The position numbers and the translations under genes were made by a program. From NCBI RefSeq assembly GCF_027912515.1, contig NZ_CP115464.1, positions 3,325,501-3,389,500 on the forward strand: DNA of 64,000 nt, in the 5' to 3' direction. The number at the start of each line of letters is the position of its first letter. Positions within the stretch are counted from its first letter, which is position 1. Source of the DNA: Brevundimonas sp. NIBR10. GTDB lineage: Bacteria; Pseudomonadota; Alphaproteobacteria; Caulobacterales; Caulobacteraceae. This document shows, in pieces, positions 26,491-35,019 of the stretch. The notes under the pieces are model-generated. The model made no database searches. It worked only from the letters and a program-made list of their open reading frames with translations, and was not told where the DNA came from.

Positions 26491-27975
26491 TCACAGAGCG
26501 GCCCGCACGCGTTTCAGGTCGCTGACGAAGGCCGCCCGCTCGCGCGCCCGTGCGTCCTCATCCGGCAGACGAAGCAGATAGGAAGGATGGACGGTGATCA
26601 TGGCCGTCGATCCGTCGTCCAATGGCATGGGTTGCCGCCTCGTCTGGGTCACGGCGATCTTGCGGTTCAGCACGGCAAGCGACGCCGTCGCGCCCAGCGC
26701 CAGCACCACCCGGGGCCGCACCAGCCGCCGTTCGTGATCCAGCCACCAGCGGCAGGCCGAGACCTCTGACGCCACCGGCGTCTTGTGCAACCTCCGCTTG
26801 CCCTGCGGTTCGTGTTTGAAATGCTTGACCGCATTGGTGACGAACACCTCACCGCGGTCGATGCCGGCTTCCTCCAGCGCCGCATTCAGCACCTGCCCTG
26901 CCGGCCCCACGAAGGGCCGACCCGCGAGATCCTCCTGGTCCCCTGGCTGTTCGCCGACGATCATCAGCTTCGCCCTCGACGGTCCCTCGCCGCACACCCC
27001 TTGGGTCGCGTCGCGATACAGGGGGCAACGGCGACAGGCCTGAACCCCGTGACGCAGCTCTTCCAGACTGGACGGCACGAACCCCTCCTCAAACGATCCG
27101 TCGCGATTGGATTTCGCGATAGCCTTGGCGAGGCGGGCGTTCGGCTCGGACGGCGCTGTCGCGACCATCGCATCGGTGCGCGTCGCCGAGGCCGCGATCA
27201 GCTCGGGGATCAGCTTCGCCTCGGGCAGGTTCTTCCAGTACCGCTTGGGCATCTCGCCCTGCATGGTTCTGGTCTTCAGCCGCGCCGGATTGAAGGTCGA
27301 GGCATAGTAGGTCTGCCAGAAGGCCTCGATCTCGTCTTCCTGCGGTGCATCCGCAGCGCTGGCCGGCGGGCCGAATTTGAGGCCCTCGTCGTCTACCGTC
27401 ATCCCCGCGCCAGGCGGGGACCAGAAGCATGATCCGTCGGGCGTCAGGATCGACCACCGCATCGTCGTGAACCGGTTGACGAAGAAAGGCGCGGTCTTCT
27501 CCAGCACCCGATGCGCCGGTTCGAACCAGGCGACCCAGGCCTCGCCCACCTCGTCCTTGACCTCCCGAAACCGGACGAAGGCCTTCATCTTGTGCGACGC
27601 CCGACTGACGTTCTTGGCCCGCTCCATGGCGTCGGCGACATCGACGTCGGAGACGATCTTCATCAGATCGGGCTCGTCGCGCAGCCGCCACAGCAGACGG
27701 TACATCAGGTCGAACCGATCGCCCGACCGGTGCAGGATCACCGCTTTCGCGACATCGACGAAGGCCTTGGGGACGGTGAATCCACTTTCTTTCCGCTTAT
27801 CGGGACCTTCTTCGGGATGAGCCGATGGAGGCACATCGAACAACCCGCCCTGCCCCGCAGCCCCCGCGACCTCGAACCGCGCCTCGGCCGGCCTCACCCC
27901 CGCCAGCCGGAACGCCCGCGCCGCCGTGCGCCACCCGTCGAAATCCGTCTCGTGCTCAAGCGTCGCGACCCGCAT
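26491..27975 (-). CDS. DUF4130-UdgX fusion: putative uracil-DNA cross-linking repair protein
   Basis: A 494-residue two-domain protein. Residues about 1-260 match the DUF4130 'probable DNA metabolism protein' type (VAKAVILHRSGDRFDLMYRLLWRL, then MKAFVRFREV). Residues about 295-494 are a family-4-like uracil-DNA glycosylase of the UdgX type: cysteines 314 and 317 in CRRC and 408 in ACRWW for the iron-sulfur cluster, GEQPGDQED at 341, NAVKHFKHE, the KRRLH loop with His397, and HPSYLLR at 463. UdgX is known to bond covalently to the abasic site after removing uracil through the His of its KRRIH loop. Here the Ile is Leu but the His is kept. The ATG at 27975 overlaps the radical SAM stop by one base (TGATG). 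Confidence 0.88.
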   Translation of the reverse strand: MRVATLEHETDFDGWRTAARAFRLAGVRPAEARFEVAGAAGQGGLFDVPPSAHPEEGPDKRKESGFTVPKAFVDVAKAVILHRSGDRFDLMYRLLWRLRDEPDLMKIVSDVDVADAMERAKNVSRASHKMKAFVRFREVKDEVGEAWVAWFEPAHRVLEKTAPFFVNRFTTMRWSILTPDGSCFWSPPGAGMTVDDEGLKFGPPASAADAPQEDEIEAFWQTYYASTFNPARLKTRTMQGEMPKRYWKNLPEAKLIPELIAASATRTDAMVATAPSEPNARLAKAIAKSNRDGSFEEGFVPSSLEELRHGVQACRRCPLYRDATQGVCGEGPSRAKLMIVGEQPGDQEDLAGRPFVGPAGQVLNAALEEAGIDRGEVFVTNAVKHFKHEPQGKRRLHKTPVASEVSACRWWLDHERRLVRPRVVLALGATASLAVLNRKIAVTQTRRQPMPLDDGSTAMITVHPSYLLRLPDEDARARERAAFVSDLKRVRAAL

Positions 27976-29216
27976 CAGAACAGAGTGAGCTGAACCGGCT
28001 CCGGTTCCCTGACCAGCCGCGCGCGCAGATCCGCCGCATCCGTCAGCCCGCCCGGCGACCAGTCCAGCGCCGTGATCCACGGCCGCACCTTGTCGATCCC
28101 CCGGCACAGCCGCGCCACGTCTTCGAGCCGCAGTGTTCGATAGCGCCGCACACGGATCATCCGGTCGATCGACTTCACCCCCAAACCGGGTACCCGCAAA
28201 AGGCTTTCCCGATCGGCGGTATTCACATCGACCGGAAACGCCGCCCGGCTGTTCAACGCCCAGGCCAGCTTGGGATCGACGGCAAGATCCAGCATCCCGC
28301 CCGTCGTCGCCCCCGCAATCTCGGGTGCCGAAAACCCATAGAACCGCATCAGCCAGTCCGCCTGATACAGCCGGTGCTCGCGCATCAGCGGTGGCTTTGC
28401 CAACGGCAGGGTCGAGCTGGAATCCGGGATGGGCGAAAAGGCCGAATAGTAGACCCGGCGCAGCCCATAGCCTCCGTACAGCGACGCACTTCGATCCAGG
28501 ATCTCGCTGTCGGGCGCCCCGTCCGCCCCCACGATCAACTGCGTGCTCTGGCCACCGGGTGCGAATTTCGGCGGCTTGATCCGATCGCGCTTGCCGGGCC
28601 TCGCGGCCTCGACGCCGAGCCGAACCTGGCTCATCGCCTTCTTGATCACGCCCATGCTCTTCTGCGGGGCCAGCCGGTTCAGAGCCTCCTCGCGCGGCAG
28701 TTCGATATTGGCAGACAGCCGGTCCGCATACAGCCCCGCCGCCTCGACCAGCCGGGGATCGGCCTCTGGGATCAGCTTCAGATGGATATAGCCGCGAAAG
28801 TCGTGATCGACGCGCAGCTTCCTCGCCACCTCGACCAGCTGCTCCATCGTGTAATCGCCGGACCGGATGATCCCCGACGACAGGAACAGCCCCTCGATAT
28901 AGTTCCGCTTGTAGAAGTTCAGCGTCAGCTCGACGACCTCATCGACCGTGAACCGGGCCCGCTGCACGTTCGACGACACCCGGTTGATGCAGTAGGCGCA
29001 GTCGTAGATGCAGAAATTGGTCAGCAGGATCTTGAGCAGGCTCACGCACCGCCCGTCCGGCGTGTAGGCGTGACAGATGCCCATCCCCTCGGTGGAACCG
29101 ATCCCCTTGCCGCCGACCGAGTTACGCTTCGAGGTTCCGGACGACGAACAGGATGCGTCGTATTTGGCGGCATCCGCCAGAACGGCCAGCTTCTGTCGCA
29201 GATCGAGTTGAGCCAT
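27975..29216 (-). CDS. Putative DNA modification/repair radical SAM protein (UDG-linked)
   Basis: A 413-residue radical SAM enzyme of the family linked to UDG-domain proteins. The cluster motif is Cys69-x3-Cys73-x2-Cys76 in NFCIYDCAYC; further landmarks are SSGIIRSGDYTMEQL, YIHLKLIPEA, SANIELP and SPIPDSSSTLP. A C-terminal helix-hairpin-helix (VPGLGVKSIDRMIRVRR) points to DNA binding. Its reaction is unknown. The ATG at 29216 is chosen over the GTG at 29240 because a LexA box lies directly upstream of that ATG and would otherwise be coding. It is coupled to the DUF4130-UdgX gene. Confidence 0.88.
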   Translation of the reverse strand: MAQLDLRQKLAVLADAAKYDASCSSSGTSKRNSVGGKGIGSTEGMGICHAYTPDGRCVSLLKILLTNFCIYDCAYCINRVSSNVQRARFTVDEVVELTLNFYKRNYIEGLFLSSGIIRSGDYTMEQLVEVARKLRVDHDFRGYIHLKLIPEADPRLVEAAGLYADRLSANIELPREEALNRLAPQKSMGVIKKAMSQVRLGVEAARPGKRDRIKPPKFAPGGQSTQLIVGADGAPDSEILDRSASLYGGYGLRRVYYSAFSPIPDSSSTLPLAKPPLMREHRLYQADWLMRFYGFSAPEIAGATTGGMLDLAVDPKLAWALNSRAAFPVDVNTADRESLLRVPGLGVKSIDRMIRVRRYRTLRLEDVARLCRGIDKVRPWITALDWSPGGLTDAADLRARLVREPEPVQLTLF

Positions 29217-29231
29217 GTTCGCTATATGTTC
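29217..29231 (-). promoter_or_regulatory. LexA (SOS) box of the radical SAM-UdgX operon, overlapping a probable leaderless promoter
   Basis: GTTC, seven bases, GTTC (GAAC-N7-GAAC on the coding strand), a perfect match to the alphaproteobacterial LexA consensus. It touches the ATG at 29216. Upstream on the minus strand TGGACC and CATATA with 17 bases between could be -35 and -10 elements; transcription would then start at or near the ATG, so the mRNA may be leaderless and LexA would cover the -10. The box is seen; the promoter is inferred. Confidence 0.75.
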
Positions 29232-29277
29232 CCGAAACACGTTCGGGTCCAGCGTGGCCGTTCGGGATTTTTCGCTT

Positions 29278-30210
29278 TTATCGCAGGTAGTTGAGCAGCG
29301 ACGACTCGCCCAGCTTGCTCAGCACCTGGGCCGACGCCTGCACCGCCACCTGTGACAGTTGCAGGTCGGTCAGGGCCCGCGCCAGATCGGCGTCTGTCTT
29401 GGACGCCACCATGGCATCCAGAGTTTCCACCTGACCCTGATGACTGGCGTTGGTGGTCTCGACCTGTTTGGCCAGTGAGCCGTTGCGGGCGATCACCTCG
29501 ATCGTGTCGGTGCTGGCGGCGTCCAGACGGCTCAACTGGGCCGTCAGGAAGTCCTTCTGCGCCTCCGTCGGCTTGCCGGTCAGCGGGCCCGTGGCCGGAT
29601 CGTCGTTATAGGCCTGGATGTCGCGGAAGATCTGGAAGATGGCGGTGCCGATGTCCTCGGCCAGATAGCCGGTCTGGATCGACCGCCCTTCGCCCAACCG
29701 CGACACCGGCGTCAGGCTGTCGTTGTCGAAGGTCGAAGCCACGTCGGGGGCCGCCGCCAGCTGGGCCATGGTCGAGACATTGACTGGGGCTTGACCGGTG
29801 TTGCCGCCACCGAACAGATAGACACCCTGGTGTTCGGCGTTCAGCCCGTTCTGGATCGACTGGAACTGCCCGCGCAGCTCCAGCATCAGCACATCGGCCG
29901 ACTCCGAGGCCAGCACACTGCCGATCGCCGACCGGGCGGTCCCGATACTGTCGTTGATCTGGTTCAGCGCCTGGTCCTGGGTCGCCAGCTTGGCGGCGAC
30001 GGCTTCGCCGGTATCGAGGAAGGACTGCACCCGGCTGGTCGCGGCCTTCAGTGTGGTCAGGTTCTCTGCCCCGCGACCGAAACCGGCCATGTCGGTGGCG
30101 TTCTTCTGGGTCGACAGGCGGGTCTGGGCGTCCGTCTGCTGGGCCTGGGCGTTCATCAGGTTCAGCAGGGCCGACTGATAGTTGCCGGGGGTCGATACGC
30201 GATTCATCAC
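29278..30210 (-). CDS. flgL: Flagellar hook-associated protein 3 (FlgL)
   Basis: A 310-residue flagellin-like junction protein. The N-terminal MMNRVSTPGNYQSALLNLMNAQAQ and the C-terminal helical DADLARALTDLQLSQVAVQASAQVLSKLGESSLLNYL form the coiled-coil ends that pack into the filament tube. FlgL joins the hook cap protein FlgK to flagellin. Its start overlaps the flgK stop (ATGA), and it ends about 60 bases before the LexA-controlled repair operon on the same strand. Confidence 0.92.
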   Translation of the reverse strand: MMNRVSTPGNYQSALLNLMNAQAQQTDAQTRLSTQKNATDMAGFGRGAENLTTLKAATSRVQSFLDTGEAVAAKLATQDQALNQINDSIGTARSAIGSVLASESADVLMLELRGQFQSIQNGLNAEHQGVYLFGGGNTGQAPVNVSTMAQLAAAPDVASTFDNDSLTPVSRLGEGRSIQTGYLAEDIGTAIFQIFRDIQAYNDDPATGPLTGKPTEAQKDFLTAQLSRLDAASTDTIEVIARNGSLAKQVETTNASHQGQVETLDAMVASKTDADLARALTDLQLSQVAVQASAQVLSKLGESSLLNYLR

Positions 30211-32327
30211 ACCATCCCCAGAAGGACGTCATACATGTCCTTGGCCGACTGGATCAGCCGGGCCGAGGCGTTGAAGGCCTGTTGATAGGTCGTCATCTTG
30301 ACCAGTTCCTCGTCCAGGTTGACGCCCTCGTAGGCCGACTGACGGGCCGCCGCCTCGGTCTGGATGGCCTGCGAGCTTTCGGCCCGGGTCTTGGATGCTG
30401 CGGCACGCGCGCCGATGTCGCCGGACAGGTCTGCGGAATATCGCGCGATCGACTGGGTCCCGCCCACCGACCCGCCCGCCGCCTGGAAGTTCGCCGATCT
30501 CCGGCCCGCGTCGGCCAGACCCAGGGCCCCTCGCCCGTCCCCCGCGCTCAAGGCCGTCGCACCCGCTGCGGCAGTCAGGTTCAACTGGGCCAGGGCCAGC
30601 TTGCCGGGATTGTTGCGGATGTCGGTCCTCAGGGCGAACCCGTCGGCCCGCGACGACCGGACCCCGGCCCCGACGCCGAGCAACTCGGTCAGCGAAACAC
30701 CGGAGGGGGTCTGTGTCGTGGTGTCCTCGGCGACCGAAACCACGGCCGGCGGCGATCCCGAGGCCTGGAACGTCACCGCGCCCGTCGTCCCGTCGAGGAC
30801 AAACGCGCCATAGCGGCCGACCCCGGTCACCGGACTGTTCAGCGCCGTCAGAAGTTCCGACATCGTGCCGGTGCCCGCCGGCACGGCGACCGTCAGGTCG
30901 CGCAGCCGCCCTCCACCTTCTTCGGCGAAGCGGAAGGTGACGGTCTCGCCCGCCGTGAACCCGTGCTGCGACGTCCCCGTCAGGCCCACGTCGTACAGGG
31001 CCATCCGATCGGTCGTGACCAGATCGTTGAGCCCGAAATAGTGCGAGAACCCGCGCCCGGCCTTGCTGGAGGGTGAGGTCGCGTCGTCGGCGATGGCCAC
31101 GCCGTTGGTCCCGGTCGCACTCAGGCTCAGCACCCCGTTCGCGAACGACGCCGTCGCCGCCCCGCCGAGCTGGGCGTTCAGGGTCGTCAGAAAGTTCGCC
31201 GGCGTCGTTCCGACCCCGTTCACCGTCATCGACGCCCCGGAGAAGACGATGTCGGCCCGCGCCTGGATCACGCCGGATGTGTTGGTCACTGCGATCGTGG
31301 TCTGGCCGGTGAACCCGGTCAGGGCCGTCTCCAGTGTCTGGCCGACATTGCGTCCGGTCAGGGTGGTCGGCGCGGGCACGCTGGCGTTGGCATTGTGGGC
31401 GCGGTTCAGCTCATCGGCGACCCGGGTGACCAGTTCGGCCAGCCGCTCCGCCGTCGCCGGTGCCTCGATGTCCCGCAGTTCCAGCAGGCCCTTGATCTCG
31501 CCGCTCTTCAGCCCGTCGGTGAACGACCGCTTCTGGCCGCCCGGCTCGGTGACCCAGACGTCCTCGAAGGTGCTCTCGGCGTTGACCGCGCCGGCGCTGC
31601 GATACTCCAGCGTCGCCGCCCCCTGCCCGGCCAGCAACAGGCCCGCAGAGCTCCGGATCGACACTCCGCCATTGGTGCGCGGAGACACCTTGACGTCCAT
31701 CAGCTCGGACAGCTGGCTGATCAGGGACGCCTGCTGGGTTTCCGCGCCGGAGGCGTCGCCGTTGATTACGGTGGCCCGCGCGATGTCGACGTTCAGGGTC
31801 TCGATATGCTGCAACAGGCCGTTGGCCTTCTCGACCGCCGTCTGGATCCGGCCGTCTGCATCCTCACGCACCGACTGGATCTGGCTCGAGATACGTGTGG
31901 CCTCGTCGAAAAGGGCCTCGACCTTGAACAAAGCCTCCTGACGCAGCGGCGAGGAGCCGGCGCTTTCGGCCATGGTCGCAAACGCCGCGAACGCCCCGTC
32001 GACCTGCGAGAAGAAGCCGCTGTTGCCACCCGGATCGCCGAACAGGGTCTGGATACGGTCGTACAGCTCATAGCGCACGCCCTGGCGGTTGGAGTCGGCG
32101 CTGGCGTTCAGGCTGGCGGATTGCAGGAACCGGTCGGTGGCCAGACGAACCCGCGCGACCTCCACGCCGGACCCCACGCCCTCGGTGGTCAGCGAGACCT
32201 GCTCGGCGATCTTGCGGACATAGCCGGGCGTATTGACGTTGGCGACGTTGTCCGAAACCACGCGCAACTGGGTCTGTGCGGCGGACAGCCCCGAGTTGGC
32301 GATGTTCATGATGGAACTCAGCGACAT
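30207..32327 (-). CDS. flgK: Flagellar hook-associated protein 1 (FlgK)
   Basis: A 706-residue protein with the rod/hook N-terminal motif (SIMNIANSGLSAAQTQLRVVSDNVANVNTPGYVRK, in parts) and the C-terminal VNLDEELVKMTTYQQAFNASARLIQ that define the hook/HAP family. The long, variable middle (about 250-560) is surface-exposed and Ala/Thr-rich. FlgK is the first hook-filament junction protein. Transcription is predicted from the minus-strand sigma-54 promoter at 32479-32493, giving a leader of roughly 140 bases. Confidence 0.94.
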   Translation of the reverse strand: MSLSSIMNIANSGLSAAQTQLRVVSDNVANVNTPGYVRKIAEQVSLTTEGVGSGVEVARVRLATDRFLQSASLNASADSNRQGVRYELYDRIQTLFGDPGGNSGFFSQVDGAFAAFATMAESAGSSPLRQEALFKVEALFDEATRISSQIQSVREDADGRIQTAVEKANGLLQHIETLNVDIARATVINGDASGAETQQASLISQLSELMDVKVSPRTNGGVSIRSSAGLLLAGQGAATLEYRSAGAVNAESTFEDVWVTEPGGQKRSFTDGLKSGEIKGLLELRDIEAPATAERLAELVTRVADELNRAHNANASVPAPTTLTGRNVGQTLETALTGFTGQTTIAVTNTSGVIQARADIVFSGASMTVNGVGTTPANFLTTLNAQLGGAATASFANGVLSLSATGTNGVAIADDATSPSSKAGRGFSHYFGLNDLVTTDRMALYDVGLTGTSQHGFTAGETVTFRFAEEGGGRLRDLTVAVPAGTGTMSELLTALNSPVTGVGRYGAFVLDGTTGAVTFQASGSPPAVVSVAEDTTTQTPSGVSLTELLGVGAGVRSSRADGFALRTDIRNNPGKLALAQLNLTAAAGATALSAGDGRGALGLADAGRRSANFQAAGGSVGGTQSIARYSADLSGDIGARAAASKTRAESSQAIQTEAAARQSAYEGVNLDEELVKMTTYQQAFNASARLIQSAKDMYDVLLGMV

Positions 32328-32478
32328 GGGATCGCCTCCACCATGGCCACGTCGGCGCCCGGCAAGCCCTTCCGACCGCGCGGCGCTTCTTGCCCGGCGA
32401 CGGTGTGTTCAATGACCGCCAGGGCCTTGAATTCCTTGAATATGGCTAATCGCGCCTGTTGCATGAGACGACAGGTGC

Positions 32479-32493
32479 GCAAGCGGCGGGCCA
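32479..32493 (-). promoter_or_regulatory. Sigma-54 promoter for flgK-flgL
   Basis: On the minus strand TGGCCCGCCGCTTGC has GG and GC ten bases apart and differs from TGGCACG-N4-TTGC at one position. It is the exact mirror of the promoter at 32617, and the identity extends to 17 bases. Expected start near 32467. The stretch between the two promoters contains GCCGGGCAAAA (near 32513), a candidate site for an FlbD-type activator. Confidence 0.75.
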
Positions 32494-32616
32494 GATGCAC
32501 CCGGCACCGCGTCGCCGGGCAAAAAACGCGAAGACGCGGCAAGAATCGCCACGACGACGGATCAACCATCCACGGCACCATCCTGATTTCACAAACAAAT
32601 ACAACAGCCAACGAAC

Positions 32617-32631
32617 TGGCCCGCCGCTTGC
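32617..32631 (+). promoter_or_regulatory. Sigma-54 promoter for fliK-flgD-flgE
   Basis: TGGCCCGCCGCTTGC, one mismatch from the -24/-12 consensus, about 70 bases before the fliK start. It is identical to the divergent promoter of flgK. The 374-base region from 32328 to 32701 has no gene and appears wholly regulatory. Confidence 0.75.
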
Positions 32632-32701
32632 GAGGCCGGACGGTGAACACCCAGGCGCAGCAGGCGCCGCCCCGCATCCAGCCGAAACAGCCTGCCGCCT
32701 C

Positions 32702-34255
32702 ATGTCCCCCGCCACCCTCCTCGCCATGCCGACCGCTATCGTCGCCCCCAGCGGCGACACGGGCTCGATCGCGCCTGCCGACGACGGTGCCTTCGCTGGA
32801 CTGGTCGCCGTCGAGACTGCGGCTGCGGACACGGTTCCGCCTGCCGCTACGGCGACGACCTCGGCCGAGCCCGTCACGCCCGTGGCCGCCCCCAATCAGG
32901 TCCACGCCCTGATCTCCGCCGCCCTCGCCTTCGCCCTCCAGCCCCGGCCGACCGGCGGCGGCGCTACCGTCGAGAGCACCGGTACAGAGGAAACGGATGC
33001 GAACGCTCTGGTCGCTGCAACCGAGAGCGAGGATCAACCGCCGACCGATCCTGAAACGACCATCGGCGCATCCGACCTGTCCTCCGAGATCCAGGCCGAC
33101 GACACCGACCAGCCCGCGTCGCCCCAGCCGGCCGTCACGCCCCTTCCGGAACCCGTCGCCGTGTCCGTCAAGTCTGCGGCGTCGGATGAAGCCGCCGATA
33201 GGCTCACCCAGACCGTCGCGCCTTCGCCGATCGACACCACGCCCGACCAGGCGAGCCCTGCCCCTGCCGAACAAGGGGACACTGACGACGCGCTGCTTGA
33301 GGCCCCCGCCGCGCCGACTGACGCCTCCACCGACGCGTCCGCTGCGAGCCCGACCGCGACCGCCGCCCAGGCCGTCGCCAAGGCCCTCGCCGCCCTGAAC
33401 GTCTCGCCCACCCAGACCCTCCAGACGCTCGCGCCCGAACAGCTGTCGCCCCCGGTCGCCGGGCGTGCCCTGACCAGGAGTGACCACACCCCGACCGCGT
33501 CCGAGCCGACAGTCGCGGGCAAGGACGCTCTTCCGGCCGAAACGCCTCTGAGCAAGACCGGCCCGACCGAGACAGGGTCGTCCGAGACCTCGCCCTCCCA
33601 GATGTCGGAAGGCGCGGCTTCGAAGACGTCGCCGCTCGCAGGCAAGGCCACATCCGATGTCACCCCGGCTGCCGCCAAACCCGCCGACGGCCCCATTCAG
33701 ACGCTCGCGCCGTCCATCGAAACCATCGAGACCGCCACGCCCCCTGCCGCCACCCTGGCCCAGCCTTCTTCGGCGCCCGCCTCGACCGCGGTGACCGCCC
33801 AGGCCTCTACCCTGTCGCAGTTGTCCCAGGCCACGATCGACACCACGGCCCAGATCGCCGCCCAGATCTCGAAGACCCTCGCCGGCCGCTCCACCCGGTT
33901 CGAGATGGGCCTGACACCCGAAGGCCTCGGCCGCGTCGATGTCAGCCTCGAGATTGACGCCTCGGGACAACTCGCCGCCCGCCTCGCCTTCGACAACCCG
34001 CTCGCCGCCACCGAACTGCGCGGCCGGGTCGATGATCTGCGGCGCGAGCTTCAGGACGCCGGCTTCACCATCGCCCGTGACGGCCTGGAGTTCGCCGAGC
34101 GCCAGTCCTCATCAGGTGGCGGCTTCGACCGTCGCCAGGGCCGCGCCTTCGCCTCGGCCTCCCGCATCGCCGCCGATGCCGACCTCGCCACGCCCGCCCC
34201 TGCCGCCTGGACGTCCCTGTCGCTGACGCCGCGCGGCGTCGATCTGAAAGTCTGA
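32702..34255 (+). CDS. fliK: Flagellar hook-length control protein (FliK)
   Basis: About 517 residues. Most of the protein is a low-complexity stretch rich in Ala, Pro, Thr and Glu (residues 1-380), as expected for a ruler protein. The conserved C-terminal domain contains STRFEMGLTPEGLGRVDVSLEID and LRGRVDDLRRELQDAGF, the Flg_hook pattern that switches export specificity. Start assignment is weak: the ATG at 32702 has no strong ribosome site, though it follows the predicted promoter. flgD begins two bases after its stop. Confidence 0.85.
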   Translation: MSPATLLAMPTAIVAPSGDTGSIAPADDGAFAGLVAVETAAADTVPPAATATTSAEPVTPVAAPNQVHALISAALAFALQPRPTGGGATVESTGTEETDANALVAATESEDQPPTDPETTIGASDLSSEIQADDTDQPASPQPAVTPLPEPVAVSVKSAASDEAADRLTQTVAPSPIDTTPDQASPAPAEQGDTDDALLEAPAAPTDASTDASAASPTATAAQAVAKALAALNVSPTQTLQTLAPEQLSPPVAGRALTRSDHTPTASEPTVAGKDALPAETPLSKTGPTETGSSETSPSQMSEGAASKTSPLAGKATSDVTPAAAKPADGPIQTLAPSIETIETATPPAATLAQPSSAPASTAVTAQASTLSQLSQATIDTTAQIAAQISKTLAGRSTRFEMGLTPEGLGRVDVSLEIDASGQLAARLAFDNPLAATELRGRVDDLRRELQDAGFTIARDGLEFAERQSSSGGGFDRRQGRAFASASRIAADADLATPAPAAWTSLSLTPRGVDLKV

Positions 34256-34257
34256 CC

Positions 34258-35007
34258 ATGGTCGCGTCCGTTACCGACACCACCACAGCCACCGCCAAGA
34301 CGGACGCAGCGCGCACGTCCCTGGCGACCAACTTCGACACCTTCCTGACCCTGCTGACCGCCCAGCTGAAGAACCAGGACCCGCTGTCGCCGATGGACTC
34401 ATCGCAGTTCACCGAACAGCTGACCCAGATGACGGGGGTGCAGCAACAGCTCCTGACCAATGACCTGCTGACCAGCCTGTTGGCCGCCCAGAGCGGCTCA
34501 GGCCTCGGTCAGGGCTCGAACTACATCGGCAAGGATGTCACCGCCGTCTGGGCCGCCGACAAGCTGACCGACGGCAAGGCCAGCTGGAGCTACGAGCTCG
34601 GCGCCGACGCCACCGCCGCCAAGCTGGAAGTCCTCGACGGGACCGGCAAGGTCGTCTGGACTGGTCAGGCCTCGGAGCTGAAGGAAGGCGTCCACGACTT
34701 CACCTGGGAGGGCAAGACCACCGCCGGCGGCCAGCTGTCGGACGGCGGCGTCTACACGCTGAAGGTCACCGCCAACAACGGCACCAACACCATCTCCAGC
34801 CAGGTCCTGACCCGTGGCCAGGTCACCGGCGTCGAGATGTACGACGGCCAGGCCTACCTCAATGTCGGCAACTCCATCGTGCCGATGAGCGCCGTCATCT
34901 CGCTGCAACAGCACACGGCGGAGGCTGAACCCAGCGCCGCCGCCAAGGCCCTGAGCGCGGTCTCCTCCGCCGCCTCCTACCTGAACCCCCTCAATCTGAT
35001 CTCGTAA
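34258..35007 (+). CDS. flgD: Flagellar hook assembly protein (hook cap, FlgD)
   Basis: A 249-residue hook scaffold protein. The N-terminal block FLTLLTAQLKNQDPLSPMDSSQFTEQLTQ is the signature of FlgD; the C-terminal half has the FlgD Ig-like and tudor-type fold (WTGQASELKEGVHDFTWEGKT, GGVYTLKVTANNG). It caps the growing hook and is lost after assembly. Two bases separate it from fliK and 12 from flgE, so the three form one operon. Confidence 0.95.
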   Translation: MVASVTDTTTATAKTDAARTSLATNFDTFLTLLTAQLKNQDPLSPMDSSQFTEQLTQMTGVQQQLLTNDLLTSLLAAQSGSGLGQGSNYIGKDVTAVWAADKLTDGKASWSYELGADATAAKLEVLDGTGKVVWTGQASELKEGVHDFTWEGKTTAGGQLSDGGVYTLKVTANNGTNTISSQVLTRGQVTGVEMYDGQAYLNVGNSIVPMSAVISLQQHTAEAEPSAAAKALSAVSSAASYLNPLNLIS

Positions 35008-35019
35008 GGACCCCACGCC

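Noticed and set aside
32318..33970. Minus-strand frame (550 codons) opposite fliK
   Set aside because: Gly/Arg-rich antisense of the low-complexity FliK ruler region and of the sigma-54 promoter region.
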